Below are positions 12,166-27,464 of a stretch of 64,000 nt of DNA, in pieces. The DNA is from Papio anubis (taxonomy: Eukaryota > Chordata > Mammalia > Primates > Cercopithecidae): positions 77,352,155 through 77,416,154 of the forward strand of contig NC_044985.1 of NCBI RefSeq assembly GCF_008728515.1, read 5' to 3'. Both the position numbers and the translations under genes were made by a program. The notes beneath the pieces are model-generated. The model was given only the letters and a program-made list of their open reading frames with translations. It had not been told where the DNA came from and searched no databases. The stretch's first letter is position 1, and every line of letters starts with the position of its first letter.

Positions 12166-15004
12166 ACTTCTCTTGCAGACAAGGCTCTTGTAGAGAGTGG
12201 TTATTCTGATGAAAGTAAAGTGGACACAGATCAGACAAGAACAACAAAGGTGACTGCCAGTGTACACAGGTTTCCCATGAGAAGGACACCTGGACTTGTA
12301 TCAGATGCCTAGGCATTAAACTGTCCACCAGGATTAAAAAAAAGTATCTCCTGAAAATTGAAAACATCCATGATCAAATCCCCCAGAGCCCTATCATGGC
12401 ATGGCTGAAGTTTATAGCCACTCTCCAGTGATACACTGAGAGACCAAATTAGAAAAAAAAATACGAAGAGCTCATTTTCTTATGATTTTCTGAAAAAACA
12501 ATTCACACAAATAAATGGATGATAATAATATAACACATCATTCCTAGAAGGGAGCATTTAGTATCTAATGAAGGACTTCTGCAGCGAGTATGATTAAGGC
12601 CTGGAACGGCCAGTGTGAGACTAGGATTCTGGGACCAGGTGGCTGATTCTGCCTCTGCAATGAGCGTGACCACAAAATTAGAGACTCTGGTGTCTAGGGG
12701 TTGAGCAATTAAAACCTGGGCTGTCTTATTTTGAGAAATATGAGAAGGAGAATCAAATCTTAATGAGATGTCAGTGGAACATATATTGGGATTTTAAAAT
12801 ATCAATTAAAATTGAGCATTTAGATTGAAGCAGATCTCAGTAATCCATGTGCACAGAAGGTTAACGAGTGCAATAAGAAGGATAAACTGAGTAGAATTGG
12901 AATTTCCCTCTTATTAGTCATTCTTATTTTCCTTCTTTTTCTAGCACTTATACAAATACCTCCTCTTAATTTGGGACACATATTCTTAAGACAGTTGTCA
13001 ACAGAAGAAGTGTTAGAAGGTACACATGTTGTCAAAATACTCACAGCACCTCATGCCCTGGGTTATTCAAGGTAATACATCCATACCATTCTATTAGAGA
13101 ATAACTTCCATGTAATTTTTGCTCTGAGTCCTTGTTCATATTCAATTATAAACTAGGAGCTTTATGTGAGGCATTTTAAAAGAGGACATTGTATTATTAT
13201 TTTCCCACGAGTTTCACATTTCAATTATTTCAGTTATTTTTTCCATTGGCTAGCATCTGAAAAAAATCAAATATATGTATAGTAGCTTTCAAGCTAATGT
13301 TTTATGTTTCACTTAGAATCCCACAGGTCAGATTCATGATAACTGACAATGTCCTGGGGGGAAAATGTATATAAAACACAGGTTTAACAATACCTGCTTT
13401 TAAAACATTATGTAACATCTGCTTGGCAAAACAAAGATTCAAAGACTACTTAAATAACGAGATCACAAGATTATTTCTAAAATTATGCTTTGATAAAGTT
13501 CTAAATCTGTATAGAGAGGCTGAATGATTGAGAAAATGTAGTTGTTGGAGACTATTAGCCATTAGGAGACTATAGACATCCACAGGAAACAATTTTGCAA
13601 GGAAGGAAATAGTACTTTTCATTAGATTAATGGCCAGCAAATTGATCAATCTGAAACATATGCATCCTCTATTACTATGAAACTATTAATGTGTGTTGAA
13701 ATTCATGTAAGAAAATAATTCAGCTAAGCTCATATAATGACTTATCTGGTAGGAAATAAATATATACATTTTAAAGTTACACATAGAATTGTGATTCCTT
13801 TTTCTTTTTTCTATACTCATGTTTTACCCCAAAACTCACCTCATTAAAACATATATACAATATACATATTTGCAAAATATAGGTGTTGACATATTTTTCC
13901 AGAATATTCTGTGGTAATAGAATATCAGTGGTTTTTGGGTCATAGAGCCAAAGTTAGATAGCATATATAGGGCATAATTAGAGGTGAGCTTCTCAAGAAT
14001 CAGGCTAAAGAAACAGGTAAATTATTGGACAGAATAACCAGGGTTAATAAATGCATGTATCTTTCTCTTTCATTTTAAGATACAGGACACAAACAAGAAA
14101 GGATCTCTCAACCACTCTGTTTTACGCAGCTATCATATAAAATGGTTTTGTTTGTTTTTTGGTTTTCTTTGATTATTTCACACATTCTGTTGGTAAGGTT
14201 TTGTTTCTTTCCTTACTAACAAAACCTTAGTAGTAGGTTTGGTTTCCTTCCTTCTGTGTTTCAGTCCTTGGCAGCTGGTTGGAGGTATTTTTTTCCCCTC
14301 ATCAGAATATCGAAATAGGTAATATATAATGTATATATTGGTATGAAATATAAGGAAGCTGATTTGTAAGGAAAAAATATTTTCTACTTTTGTGACTAAA
14401 ATAGAAATTTATTCTGTCATACATTTTGCTGAGAGATTAATTTTGTGATCTCAGTCTCCTGTTATGGTCTCCCAAATTGTAAACAAGATTATATAGAAAT
14501 GAAGTAATGGGTAGAAAACATATTATTTGTTTTCTAAATATGGATACTTCTGATGATTAAAAGAGCCAAATAATTGCCAGATGCCAACTGATCTATAATA
14601 GGGCATAAAATCAAACTGCCTGGGGAGAATAGTGATGGAATGCCATGTAATGAGATTTACAGAATTTTCTCAGAATCCCTCATATGTAACAAACATATTT
14701 CTTTACATTGTACTTCCTTCAAGGCATTAAATAAACAACAGTATAGCTATTTAAAATGACAGAAAAGTAAAGATGGTTTTATTTTATTTAGGAAATCAAA
14801 ATCATGATGAACAAAAATCATTGTCATATAAGTAGTCTGCCCTACATTCATTTATCTCTGTCCTTAGATTAATTTATTAGATTGGAGAAATCACACCGTT
14901 GAAGGCACAAGAAGTCTGCTCTCAAGGAGAAGGGGTAAATATAAGATGGTTCTACAGTGTTGGTGCATATTATCTTCAAATAGAGGTAGAGATATAAAAC
15001 CATA
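12166..15004. other. AT-rich DNA, no gene seen
   Basis: About 2.8 kb in which I recognise neither gene nor repeat. Small frames have no start context, domain or compositional signal. Confidence 0.5.
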
Positions 15005-15140
15005 CTGAGATGTTTAGAATTTCAGAGTTGGAAAGGATATTGGAGATAACTTATTTAAAAGTGTTAATTTTGCAGATAAAGTCATTGAAAGCGAAAAAAA
15101 GATCCAAGGTTAAACAGTTTTTAAAAATTTTCTTATTGCC
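15005..15140 (+). mobile_element. ancient LINE fragment, L3/CR1-like
   Basis: 'tttagaatttcagagttgga' followed by 'aggatattggagataactta' and 'ttttgcagataaagtcattg' follows the well-known L3/CR1 pattern (hit, 'gagctggaaggg', 'agatgaggaaactg') with heavy divergence. Confidence 0.45.
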
Positions 15141-17065
15141 TTCTCAAATAAAAAGTGCAGCTAAAAAGGAATTTACAGAATTATCCCTCATTCAATTATG
15201 AGATAATAGGAGTAGATTAGAAATGGGAACAGATATTAACAGGAAAGAATGTCCCTAAAGCATTTTTATAGCTGAATGAAAATGTGCAGATTTAGAAGAA
15301 TATGACACTCATTGATTACTCGTCATTTAAATTGTTGGGAAAAGAATTAACTACTTTTATTATTTTTAGTATTTTAATATTCAATAGTAACATAATTTAG
15401 TACCTAAAATATTCTTTAAAAATAAGTATTGAGTTTTTTACAGCTTTGACCTTTCAAATATTTCACATTCAAATTTGTTGGCAATTTTTTCTATCCCCAC
15501 AGGTTACTGAGGCCATAAAGAGAAAAGGGAATTGAATAACTGGTGAATTAGATGTATTATAGGAAAAGGCCAAAGAGAAGTCTATGACTCCATAATTCAT
15601 GGAAAGCATAAGATATCCAAATGTCTGGATGACAAGATATATACTACGAGGAGTAGTAAAAGGAATATTTTTCATCTTTAATATTAACAATAGATTTACA
15701 AAACTCTTGGAGTTGCTCTAAAATTCAACCTCAAAATAGTGTTTTACATAATAATCTAGGATAAGAAACCTCTGCACGTTGCTCAGAGGTTGCTGATGCT
15801 GTTCCTACCCCTTTGGATGCTGAGTAGACAGCACTGATGAATGTTGCCCTATAAAGATTGTTCAGTACCAGTGACAGAAGATAACTTGAGGCGACATAAG
15901 GCAAGAGGGACTGTATTTGGCCATATTTTAAATGTGATTTATTCTGATGAGAGGCAGTCATTTTTGTTCCAACTTACTCACATGTAAGACCGAAAAAAAA
16001 AAAAAAAAAAAACTGTTACATTAATCGTCTGCCGTCTCATCAAAACCCCTGACTCACTCCATGTTAGGGCGAAAAGAGAGTGTGAGTGTTAAAAAAATTG
16101 CTTATACAGAATATTTTGCTAAATTCTTGGTAGATGACTTTTTTATGAAGTATTCACATGACTTAGGTATCTGAGTCATATACGTTAGATGAAAGTTTTC
16201 ATAATAGTACAAAACAAATTCAATAAATATCAATACAATATCCAGCTGATACAATAGACAGAGCTTTACATGTAACAAACTTAGGACATTATATTGAGAA
16301 CATTAATAAATTACTAACCAAATATATAATCACTATTACAAAATAGACATTCTCTCTTCCATCATATATTCTAATAGGAGACACTATAACTACACAGTAA
16401 TTTTACAACTAGATAAATGTATTTATAAAATATTATCTAAAGGCAAGTAATAACTTGTCATGAGGGCAGAGAATGAAATGTGAATTTGCACAATAGTCAT
16501 GCAATGGAATCCCTATACTAACAGTCTACCTTTGAATGTTTGCTATTAAAAAAATGGAGGTATTATCTTAATATCAATGGGAAGGTATTGAAAATTTTAT
16601 ATTTTAACAAATATACAATAATTTATCATATAAATATTTATGTAATCTATATGTATACATAAGTGAAATCACAAATATAGTACACTTATTACACTAAAGA
16701 TAATCATTACTATTAAATATATCCTAAAGGATGTTGTGCTGATTATCATGTGCATATTAAAATTAAATATCAATTTAAAATATCTTATACAATCAATTAT
16801 ATTTGCTATCTATTGATTGTTCATATGTGTATGATTGCATTAGACACTGACATAATTATAATAAATGTTGATCAAGAAAAACTTTATAATCTAAGATATA
16901 TTATGAACTAAAAGAATAATATGAGCAGTTATTTCTACAATCTAAGACAATAGCATAGGATGCTTTTATAAATTCAGCCTTTAGGAGACAAGCCATAGTT
17001 TAACTATTTGGGAGTGACTGTTTTTATAATTAGGAAATTAGAATAGAAAATTATGAAAAATAAAA

Positions 17066-17125
17066 TATATTACAATTTAGTGATTATGTTATAAATATAT
17101 TACAATTTAGTGATAATGTTATCTA
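17066..17125. repeat. 30-bp tandem duplication
   Basis: The word 'tacaatttagtga' followed by 't/a-atgttat' is repeated at exactly 30 bases (17071 and 17101), with one clear mismatch inside the shared part. Confidence 0.85.
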
Positions 17126-17413
17126 GCAAAATTAGGGAAGAAGATTAAATATAAAAGAGAAGAAAGTGTGGAGCTAGCACACAGACAGAAAAACACACAC
17201 ACGTACACACACGAAAACACACAATGTATTGTATGCAGTGCAAGCACTGGCTACAAAGATGAGTAAAATATTGGTCTGTCGTTTTATTCATTAAACAACT
17301 CTTACATGTAAATACATCAACGAATATTATGATTTCTTAATTCTCTTGAAAAAATGGTTTCAAATACAGTTTTAAAATCACGTTTTTATTTAGCTTGTTT
17401 GATATGTAGTTCA

Positions 17414-17414
<1 letters not shown>

Positions 17415-17446
<32 letters not shown>
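17415..17446. repeat. (AC)16 microsatellite
   Basis: Sixteen perfect AC units, a likely length-polymorphic marker. The minus-strand frame across it gives an artificial Cys-Val run. Confidence 0.97.
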
Positions 17447-17448
<2 letters not shown>

Positions 17449-17489
17449 ATTCTGGCTTCACTAAATTGGAATTCTCCAGTTACATGTAA

Positions 17490-17610
17490 GTATACTATGA
17501 ACTTTTCAAAGGCAGCAACTGTCTTCGTTTCTGCATGTCTAGCACCTAACACAGCTATCAGAGCACATATCAAGCCATAGGAAATTGATGGCAGTTTGGG
17601 GGATGGATTA
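17490..17610 (+). mobile_element. possible L2 3' end
   Basis: 'actttt-caaaggcagcaact' then 'gtctagcacctaacacagct' and 'agagcacatatcaagccata' is similar in order to the L2 3' terminal region. Short and diverged. Confidence 0.4.
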
Positions 17611-19222
17611 ATTACCAATTAACAGATAGATTTATGAATAATAAATTCATGACAGAAAACCTAAATTCTAAGCAATTTTGTCTACCTCTGACCGTTTGCG
17701 GAGCTTCTTTTCTCTTTATTTCCTCAAGCCTCACTATTGCAATTACAACTTTAAGAATCCTTTGATTCTTCATCTCTGAGACATATGTTCTTTAAAAAAT
17801 AATAATAATTTCCATTTTAAAAACCAAAAATTAGACTTCATAACTTTAATTTAGAAAAATATTAAAACAATCTGTTTCCTCAGTATACAAATTTGAATAA
17901 AGTTGCATTTAAATAAATTCTCACATTCTAACAGAATACCTTCAATTTGTAGATTTCGAATGCAAAATACAGACTTCACATTGCTTAGAAAATGGTCCTT
18001 TGGGATCTAAACTTATTATAATTGAAGTGTGAAGTCCTAATTGTATTACTTGGTGTAATATATCTTCTATATAGATATTACTCAATGCCTGCAAATTCAA
18101 GAAGTGGGAAATGGAGACGGTATAATGCAAGGGAGATTTATGCTAAGAAGATTCTGGGTTGTCACGATTAAAAATTTTCCACCCATTATATGAATCCTAT
18201 TGATCATTGCAGGAAGCAGAAAAGTGTGCTGTTCATTGATTTCCTGTGGCTACTGAATGCATTAGGTCTGACACTTTTGATGGGTAGGCAGGTTTTCAAA
18301 GGAAGTTCAGTTAAGCTAATCTTAGTTCAAAGGAATATTCACAATGGAATAAGAAACCTTGTAATTGCAAGAGAAAATACAAGAGTCAGAGGACTATATT
18401 ATGAGTCATATCACCATAAAAATTAGACATGAGACACTTTCCAAGAGACTATAATAAAACACATCAACGTTTTGATACTGTTTTTCACAAATGTAGCAAT
18501 TATCAGATAAATTGGGTTTTGGCTTTTTCACCCTTCAGCCAAGACAGTGAAGCAAAGTAATTAGTTCTTTTGTCATCTTAGCTAAGGTAAGTCTTCCAAA
18601 GTCTGTCAAGATCATGAAAATGTAAGTGAATAAATTACATAATTGCATCACATAAGTGAAATTGATAGCAACAAATTCAATATTTTATTTCTAATTCTCA
18701 TCACTATTGTACTGGTTTCTTAAAATACAAATTTTCATCCATGAGTTGTATCAAAGACTTCTAAAGTAGAGAGAGTGATAGAAAATTCAAATCATAAAGA
18801 CTTATTCTACCCTGGGAATTAATTCTCATTTTAAAATTAAAGCTAGAAAGTATGATCTTGTATCCCTGTTGGAAGCTGTCTTAGTGACTTATTAATACAA
18901 TGTCAGAGTACAATATTACTTATCAGTAGTACAAAATAGTGTCAAAGCGCTACGTATATTTTTCCAGTACATTAAGTACCAGGGCACTGTGTCTCCTTCA
19001 GGTGATGATTAATTAAATTAGCATTACCCAAGTGGTCTTTTATGCCCACAAACATACATACGCTTGGCAATCAGCCTTCTCATTTTTTCTAATCATTTAG
19101 CATGCAAGCATACAACTTAAATGTATAGGAGTAAATGACGACTTATAGACTTTTGATATCATATTCCAATTTAATGAAATCCTCTCCCTGGGCACAGTAA
19201 CATTTTTCTTCACTGCTTTTAG
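17611..19222. other. AT-rich DNA, no gene seen
   Basis: I recognise no coding frame or named repeat in this stretch up to the next Alu. Confidence 0.5.
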
Positions 19223-19238
19223 AAAGTTGCTATTCACA

Positions 19239-19463
<225 letters not shown>

Positions 19464-19478
19464 AAAGTTGCCATTCAC

Positions 19479-20169
19479 TATTGAAAGCTACTCTAAATTA
19501 TCAATCATGTGTGGCGTATTTGAATTTAAAAACTATTTTACTTTGTGATTACAAAAATGTTATGAGAATTACGTATTTTAAAGTATTACAACAGCTATAT
19601 TATTTCATTACTAGTATTTACCACACAGCTTTTTGGGCATGACATCTGTTCAGGACAAGCATTTCAAAATCAGGTCAAGAAAAGGTTTTAATACAAGGTT
19701 CTGGGGCTTTGAATTTGAGAAAGCTGGATTGCACGGGCTTTCCTGTGTTTACTGATGTTTTCTGAGAAAACTAATTATAATATCTGGATATGAATCTAGA
19801 ACTTTATGCCATAAGTCTAATATGCTTCTTTCATATTCCAATTTTATCTGGTAGCTCTTCTCCTCCCCCTTCCCCTCCTTCTTCTACTCCTCCTTCTTCT
19901 TCTTCTTCTTGCATTAAATTAAAACCCAAAGAGAAAGATCTGCTCTAGTTGAGTAAATGGTCCTTGGTTCTGTAACCCAACAGACTATTGTAAAGGTATG
20001 TAATCTTATCTCTTTAAAATGATTTTGGCTCCTCTCCTCCCACCCTCTGCCTCTGAAAAACTAAATCTTATGACTTTTTTTTTCCATGCCCCTTATATCT
20101 TTCGACTTAAAGAGCCAGGCTCCATTTTCCTTATGGTACATTTCAAAATATTCATTTTTTTTTTCCGGA
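19479..20169. other. unassigned DNA with a polypyrimidine tract
   Basis: Apart from the pyrimidine tract at 19855-19910 I see nothing that I can name. Confidence 0.5.
19855..19910. repeat. polypyrimidine tract (CT-rich, CTT repeats)
   Basis: 56 bases with a single purine (A at 19886). The 3' part is a CTT/TTC trinucleotide run. Such tracts can have mirror symmetry. Confidence 0.95.
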
Positions 20170-20345
20170 AATAAATGTGAAACCATCAGATACTGTGAGA
20201 ACTCACTATCATGAGAACTGCAGGGAGGAACCACCTCCATGATCTAATTACCTTCCATGATGTCCCTCCCCCAATACATGGGGATTACAATTTGGATTAC
20301 AATTCAAGATGGGATTTCAGGTGGTGACACAGCCAAACCATATCA
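20170..20345 (-). mobile_element. THE1/MST LTR 5' end (antisense), partial
   Basis: 'aaccatcaga', 'gagaactcactatcatgaga', 'ttacaattcaagatgggatt' and the terminal 'agccaaaccatatca' are the antisense 5' part of a THE1/MST-type MaLR LTR. The element ends cleanly at 20345; the rest of the LTR is missing on the left. Confidence 0.8.
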
Positions 20346-21045
20346 AGATAGTAATCACGTTATTTTTTTTAAATCGTTCTGTTTGAATATATTATCACTT
20401 ACTATTTATCTATTATAAAAGCCTTCTTTATTTAGATAAATCATCCTATATATCTGAGATCTGTGGCCCTTAGAAAGTGTTGAAGTATTAACAAGAAATT
20501 AATGAAGTCATATATGTTTGAGGTTTAAACAAATCATGAAATGAAGATCATGTTATTCATTCATGAACATTATGTATTGTTATTTCACCGTTTACCCTTT
20601 GCAATTAAATGATACACATTTCAAGATGGAATTTTGTGAAAACTGTAGGAATTACTCTTTCCTCTTAAACTGGTTTTATGTGTTAAAATTAAGGGTCAGT
20701 GTTTCCTTTCAGGTTTTATATTTATCCCCAAAGGGAAAAGTAAAATCATCACACAGCAGACCAACGGGAGTAAATTGTAGAATTTATCTAGCAGGAATAT
20801 AAGGGATAGGATCATTTTTGAAAGATAACATTCTGAAATGTTTGCACATTCTAAATCTCATAGATATACTGTTATCTAGAATCTAAAAAAGGAATAAAGA
20901 ACATTCCAAAATCGTTCCCCAAGCAATAATGTAGATGAAAACAATTATAATTTCATTTTTTTACAACCAGAAAAAAATGCCTGTCAATTGGAATATCAGC
21001 CTATTGTCAATAAAAGCGATTCTCTGAACTTAATTGCAAAATACC
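20346..21045. other. AT-rich DNA, no gene seen
   Basis: A 79-codon frame at 20563-20802 has no recognisable motif and no supporting signals. I regard the stretch as noncoding. Confidence 0.5.
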
Positions 21046-21285
21046 TTACCGTTACCGGGGGTGCTTGCTTCCAGTGCTCCCAAGATGGTGGCAAGCCTGG
21101 TGTTCTCTGACCTGGGGTTCTTAGCCTCACAGATTCCAGAGAATGGAATCTTGGGCCATGCGGTGAGTGTTATAGCTCTTTTAGAAGCCGTGGGTCATGG
21201 AAGAGAACCGTAGAACCCAGTGACTAGTGTTCAGCTCGATGAGGTCCAGGCACTTAGCCCTGCAGGAACAATGGCGAGCCTCTAG

Positions 21286-21456
<171 letters not shown>

Positions 21457-21464
21457 TAGTTGCA

Positions 21465-21474
21465 AGATTTAATA
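21465..21474 (-). terminator. LTR polyadenylation signal
   Basis: ATTAAA on the minus strand in the R region of the LTR, the usual poly(A) signal of this LTR class. It would terminate transcripts running leftwards if it is still used. Confidence 0.55.
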
Positions 21475-21549
21475 GAGTGAAATAGAGTGAAAACAGAGCT
21501 CCCATGTAAGGGGAGGGGACCTAAAGAGGGTTGCCCTTGCTGGATGGAA

Positions 21550-21568
21550 TGCCTGGATTTACATCCCG
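21550..21568 (-). promoter_or_regulatory. TATA-like element of the LTR12-type LTR
   Basis: On the minus strand the region reads GATCGGGATGTAAAT, where LTR12 elements usually have a TATA-like ATATAAA-type core. One base of the core is changed, which should weaken it. Inferred from family architecture only. Confidence 0.4.
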
Positions 21569-21785
21569 ATCTTTGTCCCTCCGGCTGTGCTCTCAGGCAA
21601 TAGATGATTGACTATTTCTCTACCTCCTGTTTTTGCCTAACTAGAGTTTTAGTGAGCTCTCTGGTTGGTTGGGTGTGGGCTAAGTTGCAAGCCCCGTGTT
21701 TAAAAGCGGATGCAGTCACCTTCTCAGCTGTGCTTAAGAATTCTTAGTTGGCCTAGGAAATCCGGCTAGTCCTGTCTCTCATTAC

Positions 21786-23338
21786 CAGTATTCCTTAAAC
21801 ATAAGAAAGTGCTAGCAGGAAAGACTCCAGAGTATATGTGAAATAGGTTTAAAGTAAAAATAATAATAAAAGTAAACAAATATATAAAATATGTTACTAT
21901 TGTTTTCTAGTTTACGTTTTGAAAAATATTTTTAAGTATACCATTTCATCCTTAATTTTAACACATAAAGCTTTTTTTTTTTCTTTTTTGTAGATCTGTC
22001 TCTCTGAAAGAAAAGACTGGAGGTAGACATTATGCAATCTGTCAGTGAAAAGGATGTGTGAATGTGCCCTTGAGTACCAGCCATTAGAATGACAAACCAC
22101 TGCATTTTCTCTTCAGTTAGAAATTTTACTACCCCTGGAAATAGTGATAATTTTTTTGGAAGATTGTATCTATACCTTTTCATCTAGTCTTTATTGATAT
22201 ATGATTTTAAAATATTTTATTGGTTGGTACTTATAAAAATATTTTAGAATTAGTGAAATAAAGACTTCAACAAATTAACTCCAATATATGTTGCTCACAT
22301 AACAATTTTAAAGTGATGTATTATCTTAAACTGCACTGCAACCATACATTTTTAGCTTTTTAAAGAATTTAATAAAATATTCCTCTGACATCTTTATAGT
22401 TATAAACATTTTTGATGATAATTTCATTTTGGATCAATGCTGCTTCATCCTGGCAGAAAATATTTTATTTAAGTTGGTCTTCTGACTATAATATTTCTGC
22501 TACATGTAGTGAGGAAAAAATAATTTAAATTTTAAATTCATTTTAATTTGATTACTACATACCTTTAGGAACAACATTTTTCTGTCAAGATAATTAATAA
22601 TTTTAAAATATGTTTTCAATACACATTTGCCTGCAAGAAAATATGTAATACAATGTCTTGGGAGAACTGCCATTGCATATTTCTAACTGTGATATATTTC
22701 TATGTAACTACTTGGAATGTGGCTACATTAATATCCAAAATTAACCATAAAAGATACACATTGCTTTTGCAAAGTCAGCCCCTGAAATAATAGCTTATTA
22801 ATATCAAAAATAAAATATTTTGCTTCTATCAGCTTAATCAGTTTCTAATTTGTTTCCCTGAATTGTCTCAAGATCCTTACTGATACAACTACTTCACTTT
22901 ATAAGCCCTTTCTCTCATATCTACATTTCCAAAATACATATTGAGTGACTATTAACTGAATGAAATTCTTTTAACCTTTGTTCAAAACATAATGTTTTGA
23001 AAGGAGAGGGATAAAACAATGTTAAGTAAAGTGCATACTGAGTAAACTCAAGCACTGAGCATAAGTTATTATTTCCATTTGCAAATGACAGCACAAGGCA
23101 GGTGGCATTATTTTTTCTTTTTTTAATTGTTGTTTTGTTTTTTGAATCAAGTGGAGAAACATCTTTCATGACTTGAGAAAGAGTGCTATTTGTAAAAGTT
23201 TTGTTCTCCAATGATTAAAATATTTATAGATATCAAAAGGTGGGTGAATGGTGGTGAGTACTGAGATGGGGTAGAGTAGAATGTGTTTAAGGGAGTCATT
23301 GATACCAAACCAGAATGCAGGGCTAGCTCGTATGGAAC
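21786..23338. other. AT-rich DNA, no gene seen
   Basis: Several minus-strand frames of 60-96 codons occur with low-complexity composition. I recognise no gene or repeat. Confidence 0.5.
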
Positions 23339-23402
23339 AACAAAACAAAACAAAACAGAACAAAACAAAGCAAAGCAAAGCAAAACAAACAAAACAAAAC
23401 AT
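23339..23402. repeat. (CAAAA)n / (CAAAG)n simple repeat
   Basis: About twelve pentameric units of CAAAA with interspersed CAAAG and CAGAA. Read on the minus strand this gives an artificial Cys/Phe/Leu-rich frame, which explains two overlapping open frames there. Confidence 0.9.
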
Positions 23403-23544
23403 GGAAGTATTTTAAACTTGATTTAGTGGGAGATAGAAATCAATCTTTTAATGAAAATCCAAAGCTAATATTAGAATAAAGCTGGATTATCAAGGATAAA
23501 ACCTCTTCTATAAATACTGTGTTGAATAAATATGTTGAGAATCA

Positions 23545-23790
23545 GTGTGGCATAGTGAAGAAAATAAAAGACTCTAATGTTAGATCTAACAGAATGTGAT
23601 TCCTGATTTTGCCTCTTGAGGGATTATCAAATTTACTAGAAGTATGTAAATAATCTGTACCCTCATTTCACATATAAATTATGAATGGTAAACTCTCTTT
23701 TGAGATGTTCTAAGAATTAAACAAGGTAAAATGTAAAATTCAAGTAAATGAGCTGGACTATAGAAAGTACTGTTTATTGCTGTTGTTCTT
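23545..23790 (+). mobile_element. MIR SINE, nearly complete
   Basis: Begins 'agtgtggcatagtgaagaaa', passes 'gattcctgattttgcctctt', 'ctgtaccctcatttcacata', 'ttctaagaattaaacaaggt' and ends 'agaaagtactgtttattgct', the full order of MIR. Confidence 0.8.
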
Positions 23791-25788
<1,998 letters not shown>

Positions 25789-25800
25789 AATGATTGTGAA

Positions 25801-26117
25801 GCCGTGGGCATGATGGCTCATGCCTGTAATCCCACCAATTTGGGAAGCTGAGGCAGGAGAACCACTTGAGGTCAGGAGTTGGAAACCAGCCTGGCCAACA
25901 TGATGAAACTCTGTCTCTACTAAAAACACAAAAATTAGCTGGGAATAGTGGCACCACCTGTAATCCCAGCTACTCAGGAGGCTAAGCCACAAGAATCACT
26001 TGAACCTGGGAGGCAGAGGTCATCTGAGCTGGGATCACACCACTACACTCCACCCTGGGCGACAGAGTGAGACTGTCTCAGATTAAAACAACAACAACAA
26101 CAAACAAACAAACAAAA
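25801..26117 (+). mobile_element. Alu (AluJ/S-type), full length
   Basis: Starts 12 bases after the end of the preceding Alu in the same orientation and ends in a CAA/CAAA tail. A degenerate target duplication is visible ('tgattgtgaa' on the left, 'cactgtgaa' on the right). Confidence 0.93.
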
Positions 26118-26221
26118 CCACTGTGAATGAAGGCTTTTTCCAGTTAGTTAGGACATTAAATGTCTGAGTACTTTATTGAGCACTTATTTCAATATCAGTC
26201 CTCCAAAATAATGAGTCTACT

Positions 26222-26427
26222 CAAAAAGAATCTAAGTGAGAGCTAAATACTGAGCACACATGGACATAAACATGGAAACAACAGACATTACAGGCTACTA
26301 GATGGAGTAGGAAAGGCAGAGGTTGTGGGTTGAAAAAGTACCTGTTGGGCACTATGCTCACTACGTGGGAGAAAAATATCCATGTAACAAACCTACAAAT
26401 GTATCTCTGTATCTGTAATAAAAGTTG
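26222..26427 (+). mobile_element. L1P 3' UTR fragment
   Basis: 'gagagctaaatactgagcac', 'tgttgggcactatgctcact', 'catgtaacaaacctacaaat' and a closing 'aataaaagttg' are the terminal 200 bases of a primate L1. The fragment is 5' truncated. Confidence 0.85.
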
Positions 26428-26565
26428 ATCCTGGGGAAATAATTACAGAAATTTGGAAAGACAGTTCTGTAAGGATATTAATCACAACATTATTTGTTAT
26501 TGCAAAACAATTGGAAACAACCCAAATTTTGTCAGTGAAGTTTTGGTAAAATAAATTATGATACA
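26428..26565 (+). mobile_element. L1M-type fragment
   Basis: 'cacaacattatttgttattg' followed by 'aattggaaacaacccaaatt' and 'taaaataaattatgataca' matches the order of the old L1M segment just upstream of the ORF2 end. Confidence 0.5.
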
Positions 26566-26725
26566 TATAGGTGTATATATACCTATACAGAGATATAGAT
26601 ACCTATACACAGATATAGATATATACATACACATATGTATGTATGTATACACACATATACATATATAGATATATACATATATAGATATATACATACAAGT
26701 TTTATATATATACTTATACATATAA
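26560..26725. repeat. (TATACA/GATATA)n compound microsatellite
   Basis: 165 bases of alternating TA, CA, GATA and GTAT units, probably grown from the TA-rich end of the adjacent L1 fragment. The 80-codon frame here (Tyr/Ile-rich) is an artefact. Confidence 0.9.
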
Positions 26726-27464
26726 AATACAACCTTCATTATTTTTAAAATTTTTTCCTAAAAAAAGACTTGCAGCGATTGAGAGAAAGATAAACTCCCA
26801 ATATTTAATGCAATATTTTGAGGCTTTTTATTTACTATTTCATTGTCCTCTAGCTAAATGGCACATTCCATTGAAAACTTTAATAATCAAAAAATAGATT
26901 TCTTGCCTAAGGGATTTTATGATCTACACAGTAAATTCTTTTATTCCATTTATTTTCCCAGGCAGTGGCAAATACCCAGACCTTAGGTTTGTGCCTCAAG
27001 TATTTGGTCTAATAGAAACTCTATTGCACAAAAATGTGTTTTCCACAAAAATATGTTTTCCACAGTCTAAAAGGTCTCTGCGGGCAATTATTACTGGAAG
27101 AGCAACTCTCTGGATTTGCATTGACTTTCAATGATGTTTCCTGCAGGCAGGCAAGACTCTAAACACAGTTTCTCTCATCCAAGCTTCTGGTAAATTTTAT
27201 AGACAGTAGTTTACTGATCATTCTGCCATTGAGTAGATATTACTGACTGGTATCTGACATTCTTTTATAATGCCCTCCTGTTAAGAAAATCTGGACATGT
27301 CAAAATTTAAGCATATTTAGATATTAAGTGTGTCAGATAATATTAAACAGAAAATCAATAATACAAATTTAATTTGAGTTGCATAAGAATTTGAAATCAA
27401 GCAGCAATGATACACGTAACTATTTCAGTGCAACTTTGAAGCTCACACACGAGAGTTTAAAAAT
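26726..27464. other. AT-rich DNA, no gene seen
   Basis: One local near-duplication ('acaaaaatgtgttttcc' at about 27029, repeated 18 bases later). No gene or named repeat. Confidence 0.5.

Larger units (their letters stand above)
15141..17489. other. AT-rich DNA with simple repeats
   Basis: Contains an A20 run (15994-16013), a 30-bp tandem duplication near 17066-17125 and AC-rich patches at 17190-17222. No gene seen. Confidence 0.5.

Noticed and set aside
23166..23402. Cys/Phe/Leu-rich minus-strand frames resembling a signal peptide or membrane protein
   Set aside because: They are produced by the (CAAAA)n repeat read on the opposite strand.
26497..26739. Tyr/Ile-rich 80-codon minus-strand frame
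   Set aside because: Produced by the TATACA-type microsatellite.
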